Positions 44,091 through 55,666 are shown, counted from the first letter of the stretch. The stretch is DNA of 64,000 bases from Sphingomonas hominis (GCF_013328205.1 NZ_JABULH010000001.1:697610-761609); one strand, 5' to 3'. Numbers and translations are program-made. Notes: generated from the sequence alone by a model not told the origin.

Positions 44091-45425
44091 TCATCGTCCG
44101 CGCGGCAGCTTGATCTCCGCGCAGAGCCCGCCGCCGTCGCGATTGCTAAGCGCGATCTGCCCGCCGGCTTCCTCAACGATAGCGCGTGCGAGCGCGAGGC
44201 CGAGCCCGATCCCACCCGTCTCGCGATTGCGCGACGTCTCCAGCCGGGTGAACGGCACGAACACGTCGGCGAGCCGGTCGGGCGGGATGCCGGGGCCGCG
44301 ATCGCCGACCGAGATCACCACCGCATCCGCGCTCGGCCGCAGCGTCACCGTGGCGCCATCGGCGTATTTGATCGCATTCTCGATCAAGTTGCGGATCGCG
44401 CGGCGGATCAGCGAGGGGCGGAGGCGGATACGCAGCCGCTCGGCTTCCTCGAACGTCACGTCGGCGCCGAGATCGCGGAAATCCTCCACCACCGCGTCGA
44501 CCAGCGCAGCGAGATCGACTTCGGTCACCGGCTCGCTGGGCCGGCCGAGCCGTGCAAGCGAGAGGATGTCGTCGAGCGTGCGGTTCATTTCCGCGATCGT
44601 GTCGGCCATGCGCGCGCGGTCCTGCTCGTCCTCGACCGACTCAATCCGGACGCGGAGCGCCGCCAGTGGCGTGCGCAGGTCGTGCCCGATCGCGCCGAGC
44701 ATGCGGTCCTTTTCATCCAGCATCGCGGTGACGCGCAACCGCAGGTCGTTGAACGCGGCGGTCACCGCGCGCACGTCGGACGGGCCATCCTCGGGGATCG
44801 GGGTGGGGGAGATGCTCGGATCGAAGTCGTCGGCAGCGGCTGCGAGCGCGCGCAAGGGTCGCGAGATGCGGCGCGCGATCCACAACACCGCCGTCAGCAT
44901 GATGACGTACAGGATCAGCGTCTGCGCGAACAAGCGCCAGAAGATGTAGCCGCCGCCGCCCGGCCAGGGTGCTACGACGGTGAGCCAACCGCGCCCCGGC
45001 TGCTCGACCGCGATGAGCAGGCTCTGCCCGTCGCGACCCAGCCGCCGGTCTCGTGCGTCGGGGTTAGCGGGCGGGGGTTGCAGCCCGGTGTCGATCCGGC
45101 CGACGCGCAGGCCGAGCTCTTTCAGCTGGTCGCGCAACTCGCTCGATACTTCGGGATGGCGCGGCAGCGCGGGGGCGATCGGGTTCGCGCCGACGCGCCG
45201 CACGCGACCGCGCTCGGGGCTGAGCGTGCGCCCCGCCTGCTCGCGTTCGAGCGCGTCGGCGATGCGCGTCGCGACCGGCCGTGTCGCCTGGGCGAGGCGA
45301 AAGTTGGCGCGGTCGCGCAGCACCAAAGTAAAGTTGATCGCCTGCGCGACGAACAGCGCGATCGCGACCAGCAGCGCCATCTGCCCCGCCAGGCTCTGCG
45401 GCCAGCCGAGGCGCGCGCGCGTCAC
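44091..45425 (-). CDS. Sensor histidine kinase (EnvZ/CpxA-type)
   Basis: A 444-residue membrane kinase: TM1 (residues about 15-37), a periplasmic domain of about 130 residues, TM2 (YIFWRLFAQTLILYVIMLTAVL), HAMP, HisKA with the phospho-acceptor His in GAIGHDLRTPL, and an ATP-binding domain with NLIENAIKYAD, GDRGPGIP and GGIGLGLALA. The start is GTG at 45425, overlapping the response regulator stop (GTGA). It is the third gene of EF-hand protein, regulator, kinase. A periplasmic sensor domain and the EF-hand neighbour make divalent cations a reasonable, unproven signal. Confidence 0.93.
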   Translation of the reverse strand: MTRARLGWPQSLAGQMALLVAIALFVAQAINFTLVLRDRANFRLAQATRPVATRIADALEREQAGRTLSPERGRVRRVGANPIAPALPRHPEVSSELRDQLKELGLRVGRIDTGLQPPPANPDARDRRLGRDGQSLLIAVEQPGRGWLTVVAPWPGGGGYIFWRLFAQTLILYVIMLTAVLWIARRISRPLRALAAAADDFDPSISPTPIPEDGPSDVRAVTAAFNDLRLRVTAMLDEKDRMLGAIGHDLRTPLAALRVRIESVEDEQDRARMADTIAEMNRTLDDILSLARLGRPSEPVTEVDLAALVDAVVEDFRDLGADVTFEEAERLRIRLRPSLIRRAIRNLIENAIKYADGATVTLRPSADAVVISVGDRGPGIPPDRLADVFVPFTRLETSRNRETGGIGLGLALARAIVEEAGGQIALSNRDGGGLCAEIKLPRGR

Positions 45426-46159
45426 AGCCTCGTCACCTCGGCCGACAGCGCGTAGCCGCCGCCCCACACCGTCTTGATGAGTTCAGGATTGCGTGGGTCG
45501 GGCTCGATCTTCTTGCGCAACCGGCTGACCTGATTGTCGATCGCGCGGTCGAAGGCGGCCGCCTCGCGCCCTTGCGTCAGATCGAGCAACTGGTCGCGCG
45601 TCAACACCTGTCGCGGGCGCTGCACCAGCGCGAGCAGCAGGTTATACTCGCCCGTCGACAGCGCGACCGACACGCCCTCGCGGTCGACCAGCGCGCGCTC
45701 GCCCGTCTTCAGCACCCAGCCGGCAAAGGCGTAGGCACCCGCATCGGGTGCGTGCTGCCGCGTGCCGCCGCCGGCGGTGCGACGGAGCACCACCTTGATG
45801 CGCGCGGCGAGTTCGCGCGGGGAAAAGGGCTTTACCACGTAATCGTCGGCGCCCATCTCCAGCCCGACGATGCGATCGGTTTCCTCGCTGCGCGCGGTCA
45901 GCAGGATGACGGGCGTCTCGCTCGTCTCGCGGATGTGGCGGCACAGCGACAGACCGTCCTCGCCCGGCATCATGATGTCGAGGATGACGAGATCGATCGC
46001 ATAGGCGGCGATACGCGCGCGCGCGGCCTCCGCCTCGCCGACCTGGGTGACGCGGAAACCCTGCTTGGTGAGATATTGTGCCAGCGGCTCGCGGATCGAA
46101 CGCTCATCGTCGACCAGCAGAAGGTGGGGGGTGTCGGCCATGATGTCGGCGTCTGACAT
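45422..46159 (-). CDS. OmpR-family response regulator
   Basis: A 245-residue regulator. Receiver domain: acidic pair in LLLVDDERS, phospho-acceptor Asp61 (VILDIMMPGEDG), Thr of LLTARS and Lys of VVKPFS. C-terminal winged-helix DNA-binding domain with FDRAIDNQVSRLRKKIE and TVWGGGYAL. GGAGG lies eight bases before the ATG at 46159; an ATG six codons later is a less likely start. It is coupled with the kinase by a four-base overlap and lies 60 bases after the EF-hand gene. Confidence 0.95.
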   Translation of the reverse strand: MSDADIMADTPHLLLVDDERSIREPLAQYLTKQGFRVTQVGEAEAARARIAAYAIDLVILDIMMPGEDGLSLCRHIRETSETPVILLTARSEETDRIVGLEMGADDYVVKPFSPRELAARIKVVLRRTAGGGTRQHAPDAGAYAFAGWVLKTGERALVDREGVSVALSTGEYNLLLALVQRPRQVLTRDQLLDLTQGREAAAFDRAIDNQVSRLRKKIEPDPRNPELIKTVWGGGYALSAEVTRL

Positions 46160-46219
46160 GATTTGCGCCTCCAGTGAAAGGCGAACGTGCCGGGTCGCGC
46201 TGACGCGCCCGGCATGCGC

Positions 46220-46810
46220 TCAGCGCTGCTCGTCGCCAGGCAATGAGCCGCGGCGATCGCCGTCGCCCGCCCCGGCAAAGCGCGCGCGCATCAGCAGCCG
46301 CATCGCCTCGATCTCCTGCGCATCGACGCGGCCATCATGGTTAGTGTCGGCGCGATCGAACATGCGGAGCGCGCGCTCGCGGGCCTGTTCGCGCGTCTGC
46401 GGGCGCATCGCGCGGCGCGGATGATCGCCGCGGGTGTCCGATGGCGGAGGCGAGTCGGCCGTGCCGGTCGGGGGAGGCGGCGGGACCATCCCGTCCGCAC
46501 CAGGCGAGGGCGGTCCGCGGCGCGCGTCACGCGCGGCACGCTCCTCGTCGCGGCTGACCTTGCCGTCGCGGTCGCTGTCGCGCGCGGCGAAGCGGCGGTC
46601 GGCGTCGGCGATCACTTCGTCGCGCGTGACAATGCCGTCGTTGTTCGCGTCGGCGCGCATCAGCCAGCCGCCGCGCATGCCACCGCCGCGTGGCTCGGGT
46701 GGCGCATCGCGGGTCGGCGCCGGCGGCGTGGTCTGCGCGATGGCGGGCACACCCGCGCCCGCGGTCAGCGCGGTCGCACCGAGCAGGGCGGCGAGCACAA
46801 ATCTGTTCAT
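46220..46810 (-). CDS. Exported EF-hand calcium-binding protein
   Basis: A 196-residue protein with a signal peptide (cleavage after VPAIAQ). It has three canonical 12-residue EF-hand loops, each with Asp/Asn at 1, 3, 5 and Glu at 12: residues 54-65 (DANNDGIVTRDE), 78-89 (DSDRDGKVSRDE) and 155-166 (DTNHDGRVDAQE). A Pro/Gly-rich linker (about 99-128) splits the first two from the third. It should bind calcium in the periplasm. It precedes an OmpR-type regulator and its kinase in the same direction, suggesting that it helps sense or buffer calcium for that system. GAGGGATC precedes the ATG; the frame upstream of it is not protein-like. Confidence 0.9.
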   Translation of the reverse strand: MNRFVLAALLGATALTAGAGVPAIAQTTPPAPTRDAPPEPRGGGMRGGWLMRADANNDGIVTRDEVIADADRRFAARDSDRDGKVSRDEERAARDARRGPPSPGADGMVPPPPPTGTADSPPPSDTRGDHPRRAMRPQTREQARERALRMFDRADTNHDGRVDAQEIEAMRLLMRARFAGAGDGDRRGSLPGDEQR

Positions 46811-46970
46811 CGATGATCCCTCGAACACGGACGCGGCCATTCCTCGCCCGTGTTGGTCATCTAGCCGCGGCCTGTCGCGTGACTGTGTCCGCCGCGGGTG
46901 CATTTGTCGCGAATTGTATCGTCGGGAATGATGTGACTCGAGACTGGGTCGCCGAAGACGGCGTGAGACC

Positions 46971-47756
46971 TCACCCGAACAGCGCCACCGACTGCATCTG
47001 CTCGGCCACCATTTCTCCATCGGCGTTCCAGATGCCCATCTGCTGCGACGAGGATCCGGCACGCGCGTAATCGGCGTTCGCACGCAGCAGCCACCAGCCG
47101 TCGCGCGTCGTGGGCGCGGGGCCTAGAACGTTGAGCATCCATGTCATCGAACTGAGCGGCACGTTGCGGCCCAGCAACCGCAGGGCCGCGGGCGGCAGGC
47201 AGTCACCGATCGCGATCAACTCGACCATCGGGTCGAGCCCGTCGCGCTCGACCAATCGGGTCCAGCGCAGCCACTCGGCCGGTCGCAACGCGGTCGCGTC
47301 GCGTTGGTCGAGGAACTCGAAATTCTGCGAAAAGGCGACATTCGGATTGCCGTTGAAGGTGCGGTCGCCGGGCGCCGGGCAGGCGAAGTCAGGAGTTTCG
47401 GTTGCGCGATGATCGACCGCGCTCTCGATCGCGCGCATGAACACGAAGGTGCAGCGCAGCCCCAGCCCCGCCTCGCTCGCGACATCGGCCTGAACGAAGG
47501 CGGCGTTCTTGCCGCGACGCAGCAGGTGGACGCTGACCGTGATCGGCCCCGACAACGGCCCGATGAAGCTGACCTGTGCCGAGCGCAGCGGCGGCAGGTC
47601 GTCCTGCGATTGCAGCGCGCAGTGAAGCGCAACCGCTGCGGAGAGGCCGCCGTAAGCGGTGCGCCCCTGCAGCCAATTGTCGGGGATCGTGCCGCGCCAG
47701 ACGTTTGCCTCATCGCTCGGCTCCAGCCCGCCCAGCACCTGTTGCAACGTCGTCAT
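46971..47756 (-). CDS. Acyl-CoA thioesterase, TesB-like double hot-dog
   Basis: A 261-residue protein with two hot-dog halves. The N-terminal half shows the family segment NWLQGRTAYGGLSAAVALHCA and then LRSAQVSFIGPLSGPITVSV; the C-terminal half ends WLLRANADYARAGSSSQQMGIWNADGEM split across the second hot-dog. It probably releases free acids from acyl-CoA. The ATG overlaps the stop of the CoA ligase by four bases, so ligase and thioesterase are made together, which could balance acyl-CoA and free CoA in the catabolic route. Confidence 0.88.
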   Translation of the reverse strand: MTTLQQVLGGLEPSDEANVWRGTIPDNWLQGRTAYGGLSAAVALHCALQSQDDLPPLRSAQVSFIGPLSGPITVSVHLLRRGKNAAFVQADVASEAGLGLRCTFVFMRAIESAVDHRATETPDFACPAPGDRTFNGNPNVAFSQNFEFLDQRDATALRPAEWLRWTRLVERDGLDPMVELIAIGDCLPPAALRLLGRNVPLSSMTWMLNVLGPAPTTRDGWWLLRANADYARAGSSSQQMGIWNADGEMVAEQMQSVALFG

Positions 47757-49294
47757 GCGAACTCCCCCGCGATGAGCCGATCGCGCAGCTCGCGCTTCAA
47801 CACCTTGCCGATCGCGCTCCGCGGCAGCTCGTCGGCCTGGTAGAGCGCCGACAATCGCTGCGTCTTGCCGAGGCGTTCGTTGACCTCGGCGAGCACCTCG
47901 CCGGTGCCGGCAGTGGCGCCCTCGCGTGGCACGTAGAAGCCGACCGGTGTCTCGCCCCATTGCTCCGATGCGACGCCGACCACGGTGCAGTCGGCGACCG
48001 CGGGATGCTCGGCCAGCACCGCCTCGATGTCGGACGGAAAGATGTTGAACCCGCCCGAAATAATCATGTCCTTCTTGCGGTCGGTCAGGATCAGGAAGCC
48101 GTCCGCGTCGAAGCGGCCGACGTCGCCGTGGCGGATGAAGCGGGCTCCTTCTGGCGAGATCCACGTCGCGTCGGCGGTTGCCTGTTCGCGGCCGTGATAG
48201 CCGTTCATCATCGCGCCCGACCGCCCGACGATCTCGCCCATCTCGCCCGCGGGCACCTCGCGACCGTCGTCGTCGATCAGGCGCACTTCGTGGCCGGGCA
48301 GCGGGCGACCGACGGTGTGGAGCTTGTCGCGGTGCTCGGTGGCATTCAGCGCGCAACTCGCGCCGCCCTCGGTCATGCCATAGTATTCGACCAGCAGCCC
48401 CGGCCAGCGCGCCACCACGTCGCGCTTCAACTCGGGCTTGAACGGCGCGGAGGTGCACGTTTTGAAGCGGAACGACGACAGGTCGAAATCGTCGAAGTCG
48501 GGAAGCGCCATGATCCGCTGATATTGGACCGGGACCAGCATCGTGTGCGTCGCGCGATATTCGGCGGCGAGTTCGAGGTAGAGCCTCGCCTCGAACTTCT
48601 TCATCAACACGACACTGCCGCCCCAGCCTAGCGTCGGCAGGAAACTGACCAAGGTCGTGTTCGAGTAGAGCGGCGTCGCGATCAGCGTCACCGCGGTGTC
48701 GAACCCCGCGGCCGTGTTGCGCGACAGATGCTGCCAGCGCATCGCGTGGCTCTGCACGATGCCCTTGGGCACGCCGGTCGTGCCCGACGAGTAGATGATG
48801 TTGAATCCATCGCTCGGGTGCACCGCGACCGGTGTTGGCGCCGCTCCCTCGGGCGCGAGCCACGCTTCCAGGTCGTCCAGCATCACGACCTCGGCGGGCA
48901 CGTCCTGCCCGATCAGCGCGTCGGCGTTGGCGGCGTCCAGGAACACGACCTTGGCGCCGCTGTCGGCGATCATGCCCGCGATCTGCGCAGGTGTCGCCGA
49001 TGGCTGGATCGGTGCCGCGACGGAACCGGCGCGCAGCGCACCCAGGAACACGACCGCCTGCGCGACGCTGGGGTAGGAGACCGAGGCGACCGCCTGACCG
49101 GCGCGCGTGCCGCCTTTCTGCAACGCCGCTGCCACCCGGTCCATCAGTCGATCTAGCTCGGCATAGCTGACGCGCGCCGTCTCGTCGGCGATCGCCAGCT
49201 TGTCCGGTCGCTGCTGCGCGTGAACCCGGATCAAGTCGGCCAGGGTGCCGAAATCCTCGGCGAGCAGGGCGGCGATGTCGGTGGGGGCGTCCAT
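47753..49294 (-). CDS. Acyl-CoA synthetase (AMP-forming)
   Basis: A 513-residue ANL-superfamily ligase that turns a carboxylic acid plus CoA into acyl-CoA through an acyl-AMP. The P-loop (IIYSSGTTGVPKGIV), the VEYYGMTEGG motif, the hinge region LTDRKKDMIISGGFNIFPSD and the catalytic Lys near the end (AIGKVLKREL) are all intact. The start ATG at 49294 is preferred; the open frame runs into the divergent promoter region. It lies divergent from an SDR gene across a 70-base gap that holds operator-like repeats. It likely activates the substrate of the neighbouring acyl-CoA dehydrogenases. Confidence 0.92.
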   Translation of the reverse strand: MDAPTDIAALLAEDFGTLADLIRVHAQQRPDKLAIADETARVSYAELDRLMDRVAAALQKGGTRAGQAVASVSYPSVAQAVVFLGALRAGSVAAPIQPSATPAQIAGMIADSGAKVVFLDAANADALIGQDVPAEVVMLDDLEAWLAPEGAAPTPVAVHPSDGFNIIYSSGTTGVPKGIVQSHAMRWQHLSRNTAAGFDTAVTLIATPLYSNTTLVSFLPTLGWGGSVVLMKKFEARLYLELAAEYRATHTMLVPVQYQRIMALPDFDDFDLSSFRFKTCTSAPFKPELKRDVVARWPGLLVEYYGMTEGGASCALNATEHRDKLHTVGRPLPGHEVRLIDDDGREVPAGEMGEIVGRSGAMMNGYHGREQATADATWISPEGARFIRHGDVGRFDADGFLILTDRKKDMIISGGFNIFPSDIEAVLAEHPAVADCTVVGVASEQWGETPVGFYVPREGATAGTGEVLAEVNERLGKTQRLSALYQADELPRSAIGKVLKRELRDRLIAGEFA

Positions 49295-49310
49295 GCCCGC
49301 GATTGCTAGG

Positions 49311-49349
49311 CGAACGCGTTCGTCAATGCCATACGCGTTCTTCGAAAAA
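49311..49349. promoter_or_regulatory. Operator-like repeats in the divergent CoA-ligase/SDR promoter
   Basis: A perfect palindrome CGAACGCGTTCG (49311-49322) is followed 19 bases on by a second copy of its half, ACGCGTTC (49333-49340). The segment 49329-49349 (CCATACGCG..CTTCG.AAAA pattern) matches 16 of 21 positions of the sequence in front of the ACAD10/11-like gene (59433-59413). The 70-base gap contains both promoters, so a bound regulator would control both directions. Confidence 0.5.
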
Positions 49350-49364
49350 CCAGCGGAGACGGAC

Positions 49365-50153
49365 ATGATGCAAGGTGCGGTGGCGATCGTGACGGGCGGC
49401 GGCACGGGGATCGGGGCGGCGACGGTCAGGCGGCTGGCAGCGCGCGGGGTGTCGTGCGTGATCAACTATTCCTCAAGCCGCGACGATGCCGAAGCACTCG
49501 CCGCGCAGGTCGGGCAGCGCGCCATTGCGATACAGGCTGACATCGTCGACGACGCCGCCTGTCGCCGCCTTGTCGCGGCGGCGATCGAGGCGTTCGGGCG
49601 CGTCGACTTCCTGGTGAACAATGCCGGGCGCACGAAGTTTGCCGCGCACGAGGATCTCGACGCGCTCGATGCCGCCGACTTCGTCGACATCTACCAGTTG
49701 AACGTCATTGCCGCGTTCCAGATGATCCGCGCCGCTGCACCCGCCTTGCGTGAGAGCCCGTTCGGTGCGGTGGTCAACGTCGCCAGCGTCGCGGGCGTGT
49801 TCGGTATCGGCTCCTCGGTCGCTTACGCCGCCGCTAAAGGCGCATTGGTCACCATGACCAAGAGCTTGGCGCGCGTCCTCGCGCCCGCGATCCGCGTCAA
49901 TGCGGTGGCGCCAGGCTATGTCGGGACCGGCTGGTTCGAGAAGCGGCTGGGCGAGGAAGGCTTCGCCAAGCTCAACGCCAGGATCGCCGCCGCGACGCCG
50001 ATGGCGCTCGCCACCGGCCCCGACGAAGTCGCAGCACCGATCGCGCTGCTGCTCGACCCCGCCATGCGCGCGATCACCGGCGAGGTGATGCTGGTGGATG
50101 CGGGCGCGCACCTAGACGTCGGGCTTAGCCGGCGACCCGGACGCGAGAACTGA
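49365..50153 (+). CDS. Short-chain dehydrogenase/reductase
   Basis: A 262-residue classical SDR. Cofactor motif TGGGTGIG, NNAG motif (LVNNAGRTKF), active Ser/Tyr/Lys (NVASVAG, then SVAYAAAKGAL) and the PGYVGT segment are present. An Asn/Ser-rich cofactor loop after the second strand (INYSSSRDDAE) suggests NADPH preference. It is the first plus-strand gene of the catabolic region, 88 bases upstream of a pair of acyl-CoA dehydrogenases. It probably oxidises or reduces a hydroxyacyl intermediate. Two tandem ATG codons (49365, 49368) follow GGAG. Confidence 0.88.
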   Translation: MMQGAVAIVTGGGTGIGAATVRRLAARGVSCVINYSSSRDDAEALAAQVGQRAIAIQADIVDDAACRRLVAAAIEAFGRVDFLVNNAGRTKFAAHEDLDALDAADFVDIYQLNVIAAFQMIRAAAPALRESPFGAVVNVASVAGVFGIGSSVAYAAAKGALVTMTKSLARVLAPAIRVNAVAPGYVGTGWFEKRLGEEGFAKLNARIAAATPMALATGPDEVAAPIALLLDPAMRAITGEVMLVDAGAHLDVGLSRRPGREN

Positions 50154-50206
50154 TCGGGGAAGCGCTTCACCCTTTGCAGCGCCGCACGATTATGGCATGA
50201 GCATCG

Positions 50207-50227
50207 CCATACCGTTTATTCAGAACG
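50207..50227. promoter_or_regulatory. Operator-like sequence before the acyl-CoA dehydrogenase pair
   Basis: CCATACCG followed by TTTATTC (50207-50221) shares 15 of 21 positions with the element before the ACAD10/11-like gene. The left arm TACCG is intact, the right arm is degenerate (CAGAA instead of CGGTA). It lies 15-35 bases upstream of the preferred start at 50242 and would be inside the gene if translation began at 50197, which speaks for the later start. Confidence 0.45.
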
Positions 50228-50241
50228 TGGAGACTGACGCG

Positions 50242-51462
50242 ATGGCGACTGCCGCCGAACAGACCCGTCCCGCCGGCGCGGCCGACGACTTCCGCCAGGA
50301 AGTGCGCGGCTGGATCGAGGCCAACTTCCCCGCATCGCTGCGCGGCACCGACAATGGCATGTCCGCGCTCGAAGGGCCGAGCGACGAAAACGCCGACCAG
50401 CGTCAATGGCGCGAGGCGATGGGCGACAAGGGTTGGGGCGTGCCGACTTGGCCCAAGGAATATGGCGGCGGCGGGCTCGATCGCGCGCAGGCGCGGATCG
50501 TGCAGGAGGAGCTGGCGCGCGCCGGTGCCTACAACCCGATCGGCGGCATGGGCGTGATGATGTTCGGGCCCACGTTGCTCGAATATGGCACCGAGGAGCA
50601 GAAGCAGCAGCATATACCCGGCATCGTCCGCGGCGAGGTGCGCTGGTGCCAGGGTTATTCGGAACCGGGCGCGGGTTCGGACCTAGCCAGCTTGCAGACC
50701 TTCGCTGAGGATCATGGTGATCACTATATCGTCAACGGGCAGAAGACCTGGACGAGCGGTGGCCAATGGGCCGACAAATGCTTCGCGCTGGTTCGCACCG
50801 ACAAGACGCAGAAGCATGCCGGCATCAGCTTCCTGCTGATCGACATGGACGCCGAAGGGGTTGAGACCAAGCCGATCCGCCTGATCAGCGGCCAGTCGCC
50901 GTTCTGCGAGACGTTCTTCACCAACGTGCGCGTGCCCAAAGAGAATTTGGTCGGGCAGGAGGGGCAGGGCTGGACCATCGGCACGCGCCTGCTCCAGCAC
51001 GAGCGCAACTCGCTGTCGGGCGGCAGCGGTTCGGCGAGCAGGATGAACGCGGGCAAGACCGTGCCCGACATTGCCAAAAAATATCGCGGCACCGATGCCG
51101 AAGGCCGCATCGCCGACGCCGACCTGCGCACCCGCATCGTCAAGCACGAGATGGACCAGCGCGCGTTCGCGCTGACGCTGCGCCGCGCCGCGCTGGAGGC
51201 GAAGGGCAATGCCGGGCCGTCCGCCGCGACCTCGATCATGAAGAACGTCGGCGCGCGCATCACGCAGGATCGCGCCGAGCTCAACATCGAAATCATGGGT
51301 ATGCAGGGACTGGGCTGGGAAGGCGAAGGCTTCAGCGAGGAAGAGCTGACGCAGACCCGTTCCTGGCTGTGGGGCAAGGCGGTGTCGATCTACGGCGGCT
51401 CGTCCGAGATCCAGAACAACATCGTGGCCAAGCGCATCCTGGGGATGCTCGACCACCAGTAA
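50242..51462 (+). CDS. Acyl-CoA dehydrogenase, larger subunit of a probable heteromeric pair
   Basis: A 406-residue acyl-CoA dehydrogenase with CQGYSEPGAGSDLAS (FAD/substrate), YIVNGQKTWTSGGQWADK, and a C-terminal IYGGSSEIQNNIVAKRILGM. At the position of the medium-chain-type glutamate (YEG) it has Gly, as in enzymes that place the base elsewhere. The next gene encodes a smaller, divergent dehydrogenase, the arrangement of alpha2-beta2 enzymes such as FadE26-FadE27 or Scd1A-Scd1B in steroid side-chain degradation. ATG 50242 is chosen because GTGGAG precedes it and an operator-like site lies just upstream; 50197 is the alternative. Confidence 0.9.
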   Translation: MATAAEQTRPAGAADDFRQEVRGWIEANFPASLRGTDNGMSALEGPSDENADQRQWREAMGDKGWGVPTWPKEYGGGGLDRAQARIVQEELARAGAYNPIGGMGVMMFGPTLLEYGTEEQKQQHIPGIVRGEVRWCQGYSEPGAGSDLASLQTFAEDHGDHYIVNGQKTWTSGGQWADKCFALVRTDKTQKHAGISFLLIDMDAEGVETKPIRLISGQSPFCETFFTNVRVPKENLVGQEGQGWTIGTRLLQHERNSLSGGSGSASRMNAGKTVPDIAKKYRGTDAEGRIADADLRTRIVKHEMDQRAFALTLRRAALEAKGNAGPSAATSIMKNVGARITQDRAELNIEIMGMQGLGWEGEGFSEEELTQTRSWLWGKAVSIYGGSSEIQNNIVAKRILGMLDHQ

Positions 51463-51603
51463 TCACGAGGTAGGTGCGGCGGCATCGTATCGCCGCGCCC
51501 GGAGAGGGCTGGGTCGAGGAAGCGGACGCGACAGAACGTCCCTTCCTCCCCGGCTTGGCTCCTTCATCCACCATCGCCGCGACCGCTATCGAGGACACGA
51601 CAC

Positions 51604-52668
51604 ATGGCCGCTTTGAACGACGAACAGGTGATGTTGCGCGATATGGCGCGCGAATGGGCCGACAATGAGAGCCCGGTCACCGCCTTTCGTAAATTGCGCG
51701 ACGCCGCGCCTGCGACCGGCTTCGATCCCGAGGCGTGGAGCGCGATCGGCCAGATGGGCTGGGCCGGCGTCGTCGTTCCCGAGGAGTTCGGCGGGTCTGC
51801 GTTCGGCTATCTCTCGCTCGGCCTCGTCGTCGAGCAGCTCGGGCGCAACCTTGCCGCCTCTCCGCTGTCGTCGACCGCGGTGGCGGCGAGCGCGATCGTG
51901 ATGGGCTCGTCCGACGCCGCCAAGCAGGAATGGCTGCCCAAGCTCGCCAGCGGCGAGGCCATCGCCACGCTCGCGATCGATGAAGGCGCGACGCATAGCC
52001 TCGACGTGCAGACAACGGTCGACGCGGGCAAGCTGACCGGCACCAAAGCGTTTGTCGCGGAAGGCGACGGCGCCGACGTGTTCGTGGTCGCCGCGCAGGA
52101 CGGCTTGTACCTGGTTGCGAAGGGTGACGGCGTCACTGTCTCGCCGCGCGTAATGGCCGACGGACGTAGCCACGCCGAGGTGCGCTTCGACGGCGCGGCG
52201 GCGGAGAAGCTGGGTGGACCCGAGTTCACCGCGCAGGTCGCCGATCGTGCCGCCGCGATCACGGCCGCCGAAATGCTTGGCATGGCCGACAGCGCGTTCC
52301 ACCAGACGCTCGATTACCTCAAGCAGCGCGTGCAGTTCGGTCAGGTGCTGTCCACCTTCCAGGCGCTCCAGCATCGCATGGCGAAGATGCTGACGGAAAT
52401 CGAGCTGATGCGCTCCACGGTCGAAGGCGCGCTGGAGGCGATCGACGCCGGTCGCTCCGACGTCGACCAGGCGGTGAGCCTGGCCAAGGCCACCGCGGGC
52501 GAGGCGCTGCGCCTTGTCAGCCGCGAGATGGTGCAATTGTTCGGCGGCGTCGGCATGACCGACGAATATGATGCCGGCCTGTACCTGAAACGCGCCGCGG
52601 TGCTGGAGGTGATGTGGGGCAACGCCGCGCATCATCGTGACCGTTTCGCGCGGTTGAACGGTTACTGA
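51604..52668 (+). CDS. Acyl-CoA dehydrogenase-like protein, smaller subunit of a probable heteromeric pair
   Basis: A 354-residue protein with the acyl-CoA dehydrogenase fold, but the FAD/substrate segments are weak (AIDEGATHS replaces the SEPGAGSD type). The C-terminal half keeps the family-like MVQLFGGVGMTDEYDAGLYLKRA, and the usual GTSEIQ end is missing; the chain stops at NAAHHRDRFARL. This is what is seen in the second subunit of two-gene (alpha2-beta2) dehydrogenases. It lies 141 bases after the larger subunit. Alone it would probably be inactive. Confidence 0.88.
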   Translation: MAALNDEQVMLRDMAREWADNESPVTAFRKLRDAAPATGFDPEAWSAIGQMGWAGVVVPEEFGGSAFGYLSLGLVVEQLGRNLAASPLSSTAVAASAIVMGSSDAAKQEWLPKLASGEAIATLAIDEGATHSLDVQTTVDAGKLTGTKAFVAEGDGADVFVVAAQDGLYLVAKGDGVTVSPRVMADGRSHAEVRFDGAAAEKLGGPEFTAQVADRAAAITAAEMLGMADSAFHQTLDYLKQRVQFGQVLSTFQALQHRMAKMLTEIELMRSTVEGALEAIDAGRSDVDQAVSLAKATAGEALRLVSREMVQLFGGVGMTDEYDAGLYLKRAAVLEVMWGNAAHHRDRFARLNGY

Positions 52669-52747
52669 TAATCTCCATCAAGCACTCGGTACGCAATAAA
52701 AGGACATATAGCAGGGAAACTGTCTTGATCTGATCGGCCCGATCCGG

Positions 52748-52769
52748 TTTACTCGAACATACGGTACGG
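52748..52769. promoter_or_regulatory. Operator-like sequence before the TonB-dependent receptor
   Basis: TTTACTCGAACATACGGTACGG-like element, readable on the minus strand as CC(G)TACCG...TTCG(A)GTAAA. It shares the arms of the element at 59413-59433 with one extra base in one arm. It lies 36-57 bases upstream of the receptor start. Confidence 0.45.
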
Positions 52770-52804
52770 AGCGCACAACCGCCCGGCCGACAGGAGAGGA
52801 TCAG

Positions 52805-55648
<2,844 letters not shown>

Positions 55649-55666
55649 TCGCGTAATCGTGACTTC

